A stretch of DNA of 64,000 nucleotides, from NCBI RefSeq assembly GCF_016862635.1, contig NZ_BONI01000040.1:17421-81420 (forward strand), written 5' to 3'. A program made the translations under genes and the position numbers. The stretch's first letter is position 1, and every line of letters starts with the position of its first letter. Below are positions 57,380-64,000 of the stretch, one piece after another. The stretch comes from Catellatospora coxensis. GTDB lineage: Bacteria; Actinomycetota; Actinomycetes; Mycobacteriales; Micromonosporaceae. Below the pieces are notes generated by a model. That model saw only the letters and a program-made list of their open reading frames with translations. It did no database searches and had not been told where the DNA came from.

Positions 57380-58168
57380 ATGTCGCGTTACGACTGGGGC
57401 CAGACGCATCCGGGCATCACCAGGCTCGAGGAGGCGGTGAGCGAGGCCCGCAACGCGGTCGTCACCCACCCGCTGTACGCCGCGCTGGACAACCACCAGG
57501 CCATCGTCACGTTCATGGAGCACCACGTCTTCGCGGTGTGGGACTTCATGTCCCTGCTGAAGTCGCTGCAGCGCCACCTGACCAGCGTGACAGTGCCGTG
57601 GATCCCGAGCGGCCCGACCGGCAGCCGCCGCCTGATCAACGACATCGTGCTGGTCGAGGAGAGCGACGAGCTGCAGGGCGGCTTCATCAGCCACTTCGAG
57701 CTGTACGTCGGCGGCATGGACCAGGCCGGCGCGGACACCACCGCCATCAACCACCTGATCAAGATGCTGGGCGAGGGCAGCACGGTGGAGCAGGCGCTGA
57801 CCGGGGCGAACGTCAACCCGGTCTCGGCCGACTTCGTGCGCACCACGTTCCGCTTCATCGACACGCTGCCGATCCACTGCCAGGCCGCGGCGTTCGCGTT
57901 CGGCCGCGAGGACCTGATCCCGGACATGTTCCAGCAGGTCATCAAGGTCAACCAGGAGGGCGGCAAGCTCGACACGTTCGTCGACTACCTGGCCCGCCAC
58001 ATCGAGGTCGACGGCGAGTTCCACACCCCGATGGCCATGCAGATGGTCACCGACCTGTGCGGCGACGACGACGAGAAGTGGGCGCAGGCGGCGCAGACGG
58101 TCAACGCGGCGCTGGCCGCGCGCCAGAAGCTGTGGACCGGCATCCACGACGCCATCCAGGCGGGCTGA
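57380..58168 (+). CDS. DUF3050 haem-oxygenase-fold (possible di-iron) protein
   Basis: 262 residues, all-helical. Candidate di-iron ligands are in three helices: FMEHHVFAVWDF (Glu47, His48/49), VEESDELQGGFISHFELY (Glu97, His105, Glu107) and HIEVDGEFHTPMAMQM (His207, Glu209/Asp211, His215). This layout matches the haem-oxygenase-like di-iron oxidases that do unusual C-C cleavage, N-oxygenation or decarboxylation. DUF3050 itself has no settled function that I know. It lies 29 bp after the dioxygenase. The metal assignment is an inference from motif spacing. Confidence 0.78.
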   Translation: MSRYDWGQTHPGITRLEEAVSEARNAVVTHPLYAALDNHQAIVTFMEHHVFAVWDFMSLLKSLQRHLTSVTVPWIPSGPTGSRRLINDIVLVEESDELQGGFISHFELYVGGMDQAGADTTAINHLIKMLGEGSTVEQALTGANVNPVSADFVRTTFRFIDTLPIHCQAAAFAFGREDLIPDMFQQVIKVNQEGGKLDTFVDYLARHIEVDGEFHTPMAMQMVTDLCGDDDEKWAQAAQTVNAALAARQKLWTGIHDAIQAG

Positions 58169-58186
58169 GCACCCTCTCTTTTTTCG

Positions 58187-58280
58187 ACCGTGGCTCACAA
58201 CCGGCTCCGCGAGGTTGTGAGCCACGGTCTCGGCATCTGCAGCCAGGCTCACCACCGGCCCCGCCGGGTTGTGAGCCACG
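58187..58280. repeat. Tandem pair of GTGAGCCACGGT stem-loops
   Basis: ACCGTGGCTCACAACC and GGTTGTGAGCCACGGT (58187-58228) form a perfect 16-bp stem over ten bases. A second, weaker unit follows (GCTCACCACC with GGTTGTGAGC, to 58280), with an identical right flank. They lie in the gap between the DUF3050 and methyltransferase genes and could reduce readthrough. Confidence 0.85.
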
Positions 58281-58311
58281 GTATCGGCACATCTTCGGCA
58301 CGGAGAGCGAC

Positions 58312-59304
58312 ATGAACGAAGCACTGGCCCGACGAAAACTCCTCGGCATCCTGTCCGGCAGCTGGGTTGCCCAGGGCGTGTACGCGCTGGTCCGGCTCGG
58401 CGTGCCGGACCTGATGGCGGACGGGCCGGTGCACGTCGGCGACCTCGCCCACCGGTGCGGCGCGGACCCCCGGGCGCTGGGTCGCCTGCTGCGGGCCCTG
58501 GCGCTGATGGGCCTGTTCACCCGGCCCGCGCCGGACACCTACGGCCTCACCCCCACCACCGAGCTGCTGCGCGCCGACGTGCCCGGTTCGGTGCGGCTCA
58601 ACGCGCTGATGCAGGGCGACGAGGTGTTCCGCTCGTTCGCCGAGATCATGCACACGCTGCGCACCGGCCGCCCGGCCTTCGAGGCGGTGTACGGCCGCCC
58701 GTTCTACGACTACCTGGGCGACAACCCCGAGGCCGCGGCGGTGTTCAACGAGTCCATGGGCGACCAGCGCCCGCCGGAGGCGCTGGCCGGCTGCGACCTG
58801 AGCGGCGCCCGCATCGTCGTCGACGTCGGCGGCGGCAACGGCAGCCTGCTGGCGGAGCTGCTGGAACGGCACCCGGACCTGCAAGGTGTGCTGCTGGAAC
58901 TGCCCGACGCCGCGGCCGCCGCCCGCGCCAGGCTGGCCGAGGCCGGGCTCGCGGGGCGCTCGGCGTGCGTGGAGGGCAGCTTCTTCGACGGCGTGCCCGA
59001 CGGCGGCGACGTCTACACGCTGGCCCGGGTGCTGCACAACTGGAACGACGACAACGCGATCGCGATCCTGCGCCGGGTGCATGCGGTGCTGCCGCCGCAC
59101 GGACGGCTGATCGTGCTGGAGGAGTTCCTGCCCGAGGAGACCGACCCGGCGGGCCGCTCCGCCGCCGGGCTCGTCGACCTGCTCATGCTGGTCACCCTGG
59201 AGGGCCACGACCGCACCGAGACCGAGTACCGGGAACTGCTGGGCAAAGCCGGGTTCGAGATCATCGCGGCCCGCCCCGGAGTCCTGGAGGCGCGGGTCGC
59301 GTGA
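58312..59304 (+). CDS. SAM-dependent O-methyltransferase
   Basis: 330 residues of the plant-type/actinobacterial O-methyltransferase family: an N-terminal dimerisation winged helix (ILSGSWVAQGVYALVRLGVPDL), SAM loop VVDVGGGNGSLLAELL (169-184), and catalytic region RVLHNWNDDNAI with His242. These enzymes methylate phenols or hydroxyls, in keeping with a 4-hydroxyphenyl substrate. GGAGAG lies just before the ATG at 58312. Confidence 0.92.
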   Translation: MNEALARRKLLGILSGSWVAQGVYALVRLGVPDLMADGPVHVGDLAHRCGADPRALGRLLRALALMGLFTRPAPDTYGLTPTTELLRADVPGSVRLNALMQGDEVFRSFAEIMHTLRTGRPAFEAVYGRPFYDYLGDNPEAAAVFNESMGDQRPPEALAGCDLSGARIVVDVGGGNGSLLAELLERHPDLQGVLLELPDAAAAARARLAEAGLAGRSACVEGSFFDGVPDGGDVYTLARVLHNWNDDNAIAILRRVHAVLPPHGRLIVLEEFLPEETDPAGRSAAGLVDLLMLVTLEGHDRTETEYRELLGKAGFEIIAARPGVLEARVA

Positions 59305-59314
59305 GCGGGCCGTT

Positions 59315-59395
59315 CAAGATCGCCGGACTTGCCCGGCACCTGTGCGTATCTTGAGCGCCCTTTCGCCCACCTGCCCGGCAAGTCGAGCGATCTTG
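59315..59395. repeat. Palindromic repeat (CGGACTTGCC family), copy 2
   Basis: CAAGATCG at the left pairs with CGATCTTG at the right, and GACTTGCCCGGCA with TGCCCGGCAAGTC. The middle GTGCGTATCTTGAGCG is shared with the copy at 30417. It sits in the 105-bp gap inside the biosynthetic operon, ending right before the Shine-Dalgarno of the E1 alpha gene. Confidence 0.85.
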
Positions 59396-59409
59396 AGGAA
59401 GGAGAAGGC

Positions 59410-60402
59410 ATGCGCGAGCGGAGCGACATGGAGCTCTACCGGACGATGCGGCTGATCCGCAGGTTCGAGGAACGGGCGATCGAGCTGGTGCACGCCGGGG
59501 AGATCGTCGGCGGGATCCACCCGTACATCGGGCAGGAGGCCATCGCCGCGGGTGTGTGCGCGGCCCTACGCGACGACGACGTCATCACCAGCACCCACCG
59601 CGGGCACGGGCACGTGCTGGCCAAGGGCGCCGACCCGGTGCGCATGCTGGCCGAGCTGACCGGCCGGGCGACCGGCCTCAACCGGGGCCGGGGCGGCTCG
59701 ATGCACGCCGCGGACTTCGGCAAGGGCATCTACGGCGCGAACGGCATCGTGGGCGCGGGCGGGGCCATCGCCACCGGCGCGGCCTGGGCCGCGGTCAAGG
59801 AGGGCAGCGACCGGGTCGCCGTCAGCTTCTTCGGCGACGGCGCGGTCAGCCAGGGCGTGCTGCTGGAGACGTTCAACCTGGCCGCGCTGTGGCGGCTGCC
59901 GGTGCTGTTCGTCTGCGAGAACAACGGGTACGCCACCACGCTCACCGTGGCGCAGTCGGTCGCCGGGTCGATCACCGGCCGGGCCGAGGCGTTCGGCATC
60001 CCCGCGGTCAGCGTGGACGGGGCCGACGCGGCGGCGGTGCTCGACGCGGCCCGCGACGCCGTGGCCCGCGGCCGCGCCGGGGGCGGGCCGAGCTTCATCG
60101 AGGCCACCGCGTACCGCTTCGACGCCCACCACACCTGGGAGCACAAGGCCCGGGTGCGCTACCGCAGCGACGAGGAGGTCGCGGCCGGCCGGTCCCGCGA
60201 CCCCCTGGACATCCACGGCGTACGCCTGGACGAGGGTGTGCGCGCCGGGATCGACGCGGACGTCGAGGCCCTGATGGCCGAGGCGGTCGCGTTCGCGCTG
60301 GACAGCCCGCGCCCCGACCCGGCCGGCGCGCTCGACCACCTCTACGCCACCGGCATGCGGGGGCGCAACGGAATCGGACTCCTCGACACGGCGGTGCGGT
60401 GA
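59410..60402 (+). CDS. TPP-dependent 2-oxoacid dehydrogenase E1, alpha subunit
   Basis: 330 residues. The TPP motif is GDG (142-144) followed by ENN at 170-172 (FFGDGAVSQGVLLETFNLAA). RRFEERAIELVHAGEIVGG and STHRGHGHVLAKG are typical of E1 alpha of pyruvate and acetoin dehydrogenases. GAAGGAGAAGG precedes the ATG. With E1 beta it decarboxylates a 2-oxoacid. In this locus 4-hydroxybenzoylformate, the product of the hydroxymandelate oxidase, is an attractive substrate, but this is an inference. Confidence 0.92.
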   Translation: MRERSDMELYRTMRLIRRFEERAIELVHAGEIVGGIHPYIGQEAIAAGVCAALRDDDVITSTHRGHGHVLAKGADPVRMLAELTGRATGLNRGRGGSMHAADFGKGIYGANGIVGAGGAIATGAAWAAVKEGSDRVAVSFFGDGAVSQGVLLETFNLAALWRLPVLFVCENNGYATTLTVAQSVAGSITGRAEAFGIPAVSVDGADAAAVLDAARDAVARGRAGGGPSFIEATAYRFDAHHTWEHKARVRYRSDEEVAAGRSRDPLDIHGVRLDEGVRAGIDADVEALMAEAVAFALDSPRPDPAGALDHLYATGMRGRNGIGLLDTAVR

Positions 60403-61376
60403 TGGCACGACTCTCCTACCTGAAGGCCCTGCAGCGGGCGCTGGCCGACGAGATGGCCCGCGACGAGAACGTGTGCGTGCTCGGCGAGGACATCGGCGTC
60501 GCCGTCAACAACGTCACCACCGGCCTGCTGGCCAAGCACGGCCCGGCCCGCGTCGTCGACACCCCGCTGTCCGAGCAGGCGTTCACCAGCTTCGCGACCG
60601 GAGCGGCGCTGGCCGGGCTGCGGCCGGTCATCGAGTTCCAGATCCCGTCGCTGCTGTTCCTGGTCTTCGAGCAGATCGCCAACCAGGCGCACAAATTCTC
60701 GCTGATGACCGGCGGGCAGGCGAAGGTCCCGGTGACCTACTTCGTGCCCGGTTCGGGCTCGCGCAGCGGCTGGGCCGGCCAGCACTCCGACCACCCGTAC
60801 GGGCTGTTCGCGCACGTCGGGGTGAAGACGGTGGTGCCGGCGACGCCGGAGGACGCGTACGGGCTGTTCCTGACGGCGATCCGCGACGACGACCCGGTGG
60901 TGCTGTTCGCGCCCGCGGGCTCGCTCGGGGTGCGCGGGGACGTGGACATGGACGCGCTCGGCCCGGTGCCGCTCGGGGTCGGCCGGGTGCACCGGGAGGG
61001 CACGGACGTGACCGTGGTCGCGGTCGGGCACCTGGTGCAGGCCGCGCTGGGCGTCGCCGAGCAGCTCGCGGACCAGATCTCGGTGGAGGTGTTCGACCCG
61101 CGCTCGCTGTACCCGTTCGACTGGGCGGGGCTGGCGGCGTCGGTGAACAAGACCGGGCGGCTGGTCGTCGTCGACGACTCGAACCGGATGTGCGGCATCG
61201 CCGGGGAGATCCTGGCCACCGCGGCCGAGGAGATGCGGCTGACGGCGCCGCCGAAGCGGGTCACCCGGCCCGACGGCGCGGTGCTGCCCTTCGCGAGCGA
61301 GCTCGACCTGGCCGTCCAGCCGCAGCAGGAGCAGCTGCTCACCGCCGTGCAGGAGGTCTACAAGTCCAGCCGCTGA
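60402..61376 (+). CDS. TPP-dependent 2-oxoacid dehydrogenase E1, beta subunit
   Basis: 324 residues with VLGEDIG (Glu29, TPP activation), TPLSEQAFTSFATGAALAGL and the C-terminal transketolase part (SVEVFDPRSLYPFDW, VVVDDSNRMCGIAGEI). The ATG overlaps the alpha stop. No E2 acyltransferase or E3 gene follows, so the acyl group must pass to a housekeeping E2, to CoA, or to another acceptor. Its 3' end overlaps the end of the convergent gene by 19 bp. Confidence 0.92.
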   Translation: MARLSYLKALQRALADEMARDENVCVLGEDIGVAVNNVTTGLLAKHGPARVVDTPLSEQAFTSFATGAALAGLRPVIEFQIPSLLFLVFEQIANQAHKFSLMTGGQAKVPVTYFVPGSGSRSGWAGQHSDHPYGLFAHVGVKTVVPATPEDAYGLFLTAIRDDDPVVLFAPAGSLGVRGDVDMDALGPVPLGVGRVHREGTDVTVVAVGHLVQAALGVAEQLADQISVEVFDPRSLYPFDWAGLAASVNKTGRLVVVDDSNRMCGIAGEILATAAEEMRLTAPPKRVTRPDGAVLPFASELDLAVQPQQEQLLTAVQEVYKSSR

Positions 61377-62014
61377 CCGGACGGGCTCGGCGACGGGGGC
61401 TGCGGGAAGCTGCCGAAGACGGCGACGACCGCGTCGGTCACCGTGCCCTCGTAGGACATGCTGATCGGGTAAGGCCCGATCGGCGTGTCCTTCGCGGCTC
61501 CGGCGAGACCGTTCGGCGGGAAGTAGAAGCCCGGCCCGACGACACCGCCGCACCGGATCGGCAACGTGGCGCGGAAGCCCTCGTCGCTGTCCACGGTCAC
61601 CGCCATGCGGCCGCCACCGGCGCAGGCCCCGAACACGGCATAGCTGTCGTACGCCCGTCCGGCCGGAATGACCAGCGGGCCCGGGGACGCGCCCCGCCGC
61701 CAGATGAACAGCAGCGGCCGGTTCTCCGCTTCCAGCCCGGTGCGCAACTGCGCGTCGGTCGGCAGCCGGCCGTCGTCCCCGCGCAGTTCGAAGAGCCTGA
61801 CGCAGACCTGCCCGGAACAGCCGTTGCCCGCGCTGCCCGCCTGCTGCGCGGGGTCGGGCTCCGGCGGTGTGGCGAGCCAGACGGTGCCGAGCAGCACCAG
61901 CGCGGCGAGCGCCGGGGCCAGCCACAGCAGCGTCCGCCCCCGCCAGGGTCGGGGTGGTTCGGTGTCGAACATGGACAGGTCGGCCGACCCGTCACCGGTT
62001 CCCGCGTGCTCCAT
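61358..62014 (-). CDS. Single-pass membrane hypothetical protein
   Basis: 218 residues: a cytoplasmic N-terminus, one TM segment (TLLWLAPALAALVLLGTVWLA), then an exported domain with Cys pairs (NGCSGQVCVRLFELRGDDG, FGACAGGG, LPIRCGGVV) and a Pro/Ser tail. The ATG follows GGGAGCA. It is convergent with, and overlaps by 19 bp, the E1 beta gene, which marks the edge of the biosynthetic block. No family recognised. Confidence 0.72.
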   Translation of the reverse strand: MEHAGTGDGSADLSMFDTEPPRPWRGRTLLWLAPALAALVLLGTVWLATPPEPDPAQQAGSAGNGCSGQVCVRLFELRGDDGRLPTDAQLRTGLEAENRPLLFIWRRGASPGPLVIPAGRAYDSYAVFGACAGGGRMAVTVDSDEGFRATLPIRCGGVVGPGFYFPPNGLAGAAKDTPIGPYPISMSYEGTVTDAVVAVFGSFPQPPSPSPSGQRLDL

Positions 62015-62094
62015 GAGCGTGCTCCCCGTTCTGGGCGGTGGTCTCCGCCACCGGCAAGGCTAGGCGTACTGCGCCGACCACGGGGGCCTATGGC

Positions 62095-62130
62095 GGCAGC
62101 CGCCGGGTGGGGGGAACCCCGGCGGCTGCC
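62095..62130 (-). terminator. Terminator of the S1 protease gene
   Basis: GGCAGCCGCCGGG pairs with CCCGGCGGCTGCC over a G-rich loop, 19 bp beyond the protease stop on the minus strand. Confidence 0.78.
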
Positions 62131-62148
62131 TCACCTGAGGAGGAGTGC

Positions 62149-63204
62149 TCAGTAGACGCTCACGCCGTAGACGCTGAGCGGCTCGGTCACCGGCTGGAAG
62201 TACGTCGTGCCACCGGTGCTGCAGTTACCGCTGCCGCCCGAGGTCAGGCCGAGCGCGACGGTGCCCGCGAACAGCGAGCCGCCGCTGTCGCCGCCCTCGG
62301 CGCACACGTTCGTGCGGATCAGGCCGGTGACGGTGCCCTGCGGGTAGTTGACGGTCGCGCCGGTGCCGAGCACGCGGCCGCTGCGCAGGCCGGTGGTGCT
62401 GCCGCTGCGGTACACGGTCTGGTTGACCACGGCGTTGCCGGCGCTGGTGATGTCCTGCGAGCTGCCGTTGTAGAGCCAGACGTTGCCGGGGTGGGCGATC
62501 GTGCTGTCGTAGCGCACGATGCCGTAGTCGTTGCCGGGGAAGCTGCTGCCCGTACGGGTGCCGATCAGCTGGGTGCGGGCCGAGTTGGCGTACCAGCTGG
62601 AGGCCAGGTTGGTGCAGTGGCCGGCGGTGAGGAAGAAGTAGACACCGGCGGCGTTGCGCACGTTGAAGCCGAGCGAGCAGCGCGAGCCGCCGCCATAGAT
62701 GGCCTGCCCGCCGGCGATCGTCGGGCTGAGCGTGCCGGCGACGGTCTCCACCCGGACGGTGTCGCCGAGGCGGTCGGTGACGGCCTTCAGCTTGGCCAGC
62801 TTCGCCCCGGTGACGGTGCTGTCGGCGGTGACCACGACCTGATTGCTGATCGGGTCGGTGTACCAGGAAGTGCCGGAGATGCGGGCGAGCCGGTCGAGTT
62901 CGGCGGTGGCGCCGTTGAGCTGCGCGGCGCTGCGGGCGACGAGGCGGGCGACACCGCCCGCGGCGCGGACCCGTGCGGCGGCGGCCTCGTCGGTGACCGT
63001 GACGACGATCTTTCCGGTGCTGTCCTGGTAGACGCCGGCCGAGTCGATCTGTGCCGCGAGGGCGGTCGCCGCGTCGGCGGTCAGCACCGGCTCGGTGGCC
63101 GGGGCGGCCTGGGCCGTCGCCGGGACCAGCAGACCCGCGGCGAGCAGGGCGGCGGCCGCCACGCGCACGGCTGCGCGCCGGGACGTGGATCGCGTGTGGA
63201 GCAT
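62149..63204 (-). CDS. Secreted chymotrypsin-like serine protease (streptogrisin type) with propeptide
   Basis: 351 residues. Signal peptide about 1-33 (AQA|AP), a propeptide to about 160 that would act as folding chaperone, then the mature S1 domain with His196 (FLTAGHCTN), Asp226 ([11 protein letters not shown]) and Ser307 (EGGDSGGSL). Cys pairs fit the streptogrisin and alpha-lytic pattern. GAGGAGG precedes the ATG at 63204. It is an extracellular nutrient-scavenging protease. Confidence 0.94.
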   Translation of the reverse strand: MLHTRSTSRRAAVRVAAAALLAAGLLVPATAQAAPATEPVLTADAATALAAQIDSAGVYQDSTGKIVVTVTDEAAAARVRAAGGVARLVARSAAQLNGATAELDRLARISGTSWYTDPISNQVVVTADSTVTGAKLAKLKAVTDRLGDTVRVETVAGTLSPTIAGGQAIYGGGSRCSLGFNVRNAAGVYFFLTAGHCTNLASSWYANSARTQLIGTRTGSSFPGNDYGIVRYDSTIAHPGNVWLYNGSSQDITSAGNAVVNQTVYRSGSTTGLRSGRVLGTGATVNYPQGTVTGLIRTNVCAEGGDSGGSLFAGTVALGLTSGGSGNCSTGGTTYFQPVTEPLSVYGVSVY

Positions 63205-63313
63205 GGGTTCCTCCTCGGGGTTGTGGCATGTGGTGACATGCCGGAGGTGACCGAGTTGCCCGGATGAGGCGCTCAGTCGTGGAACACGATGCCAAACCTT
63301 GCAAGAATCTTCA

Positions 63314-63333
63314 ATATTTAGCTTGCTAAATAT
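63314..63333. promoter_or_regulatory. Perfect palindromic operator in a divergent gap
   Basis: ATATTTAGC-TT-GCTAAATAT is a perfect 9-2-9 palindrome of very low GC in a high-GC genome, between the divergent protease and isochorismatase-like genes. It looks like a MarR- or related dimer site. No regulator gene is in the window beside it. Confidence 0.65.
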
Positions 63334-63439
63334 ATGTGCCAACAACGCTCAACATGCAACCTCGACAGCGCCCGGAACGTCCGCCGCGCGGGTCGCGGCG
63401 GACGATCGAGGAACATCGCGGCGGAGTAAGATCGATTAC

Positions 63440-63928
63440 ATGGCCACGGCTCTCGTACTGATCGACCTGATGCCCCGCATCGTGGCGCTTCCCGTGGAAC
63501 CGCACTCCGGCGACGACGTGCTGCGGCGGTGCACCCAGCTGGCGACCGCGTTCCGGACGGCGGACCGCCCGGTGGTGCTGGTGCGCGTCGAGCGGCCGAA
63601 CGTGCCCACCCAGCCGCCCGGCAGCGACCTGGTCGAGGGCCTGGCGCAGCCCGGCGACGTGCTCGTGGTCAAGCGCACCATCGGCGCGTTCCACGGCACC
63701 GACCTGCACGAGCAGCTGCGGCGACGCGGCGTGACCACGCTCGCGCTCGCGGGCCTGGTCACCACCATGGGCGTCGAGTCCACCGCCCGCGCCGCCAGCG
63801 ACCTCGGCTACGACCTCGAATTCGTCGAGGACGCCATGTCCGGCCTGGCCACCGACGAACACGAGATGGCCGTCCGCCGCACCTTCCCCCGCTTCGGCCG
63901 CGTCCGCACCACCGCCGACTACCTCTGA
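63440..63928 (+). CDS. Isochorismatase-fold cysteine-hydrolase family protein lacking the Cys
   Basis: 162 residues. Asp9 (LVLIDLMPR) and Lys78 (VVKRTIGAFHGTDL) of the family's Asp-Lys-Cys set are present, but the nucleophile position reads GLVTTMGVEST, giving Gly111 where nicotinamidase-like hydrolases have Cys (TxxCVEST). True isochorismatases such as EntB and PhzD also have Gly there, so a vinyl-ether or other non-covalent hydrolysis is possible. A perfect palindromic operator lies about 110 bp upstream. Confidence 0.85.
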   Translation: MATALVLIDLMPRIVALPVEPHSGDDVLRRCTQLATAFRTADRPVVLVRVERPNVPTQPPGSDLVEGLAQPGDVLVVKRTIGAFHGTDLHEQLRRRGVTTLALAGLVTTMGVESTARAASDLGYDLEFVEDAMSGLATDEHEMAVRRTFPRFGRVRTTADYL

Positions 63929-63951
63929 CCCACCCGCCCCCTCGCGCAACT

Positions 63952-64000
63952 CTTAACGAGTCGCGCCTTCAGGCGCGCTCCGAGGCCGCGACTCGTTAAG
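63952..64000. terminator. Nested palindrome at the window end
   Basis: CTTAACGAGTCGCG pairs perfectly with CGCGACTCGTTAAG, and an inner hairpin GCGCC-TTCA-GGCGC sits in the loop. It starts 24 bp after the isochorismatase-like stop and may be another dispersed hairpin. Confidence 0.75.

Overview
The window is high-G+C actinobacterial DNA, most likely from a member of the Micromonosporaceae. This rests on the codon bias, GTG/TTG starts, actinobacterial gene neighbourhoods (dnaG and dgt, CebR-type operators at cellulase genes, a SigE-family sigma factor pair) and the many intergenic stem-loop repeats. The family assignment is an inference; no rRNA or marker tree can be run here.

Layout. 1-2.55 kb: the end of a GHMP sugar kinase, a phosphomannomutase, and the broken C-terminus of a serine recombinase lying against a tRNA(CAU), which looks like the edge of an old integrated element. 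2.7-9.3 kb: a kinase-like protein, a secreted Ig-like repeat protein, tRNA-Asn, a degenerate EboE-like TIM-barrel protein and a three-gene ABC-2 exporter. 9.4-13.9 kb: housekeeping, dnaG and dgt. 14-24.6 kb: secreted polysaccharide hydrolases (a GH16 glucanase and a multidomain GH9 cellulase, each with a CebR-like operator) flanking a redox and envelope block (ferric-reductase-like membrane protein fused to a 3Fe-4S ferredoxin, FAD reductase, DUF4142, DUF1996 and a repeat lipoprotein). 24.6-39.4 kb: a VOC protein, pyruvate phosphate dikinase, a lone P450, an M23 peptidase with a Crp-like site, a xylose-type ABC importer, a PP2C-like phosphatase, a sigma/membrane-partner pair, a frameshifted lipoprotein and a two-component system.

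39.5-61.4 kb is the most distinctive part and looks like a biosynthetic locus. It holds the three enzymes of 4-hydroxyphenylglycine formation: 4-hydroxymandelate synthase, hydroxymandelate oxidase and an HpgT-type aminotransferase. Around them are two adenylate-forming enzymes, two small carrier proteins, one complete FabF-type ketosynthase, one ketosynthase with Gln in place of a catalytic His, a truncated ketosynthase-like protein, an ATP-grasp ligase, an alpha/beta hydrolase, an MFS exporter, a PhyH-type Fe(II)/2OG dioxygenase, a DUF3050 haem-oxygenase-fold protein, an O-methyltransferase and an E1 alpha/beta TPP dehydrogenase pair. There is no NRPS and no ketoreductase or dehydratase, so the set does not match the usual glycopeptide context of hydroxyphenylglycine. 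I propose that an aryl (4-hydroxyphenylglycine or 4-hydroxybenzoyl) unit is activated onto a free-standing carrier, extended or joined by the ketosynthases and amide ligase, then oxidised and methylated. The product is unknown.

61.4-64 kb: a membrane-anchored hypothetical protein, a secreted chymotrypsin-like protease and an isochorismatase-fold protein without the usual Cys.

Two other layers stand out. First, very small genes: a 28-codon pentad-repeat peptide gene with its own promoter, Shine-Dalgarno and hairpin, and two tandem 23-codon ORFs chained by ATGA overlaps. Second, several distinct families of long perfect stem-loops sit between genes, some present two or three times in this window.
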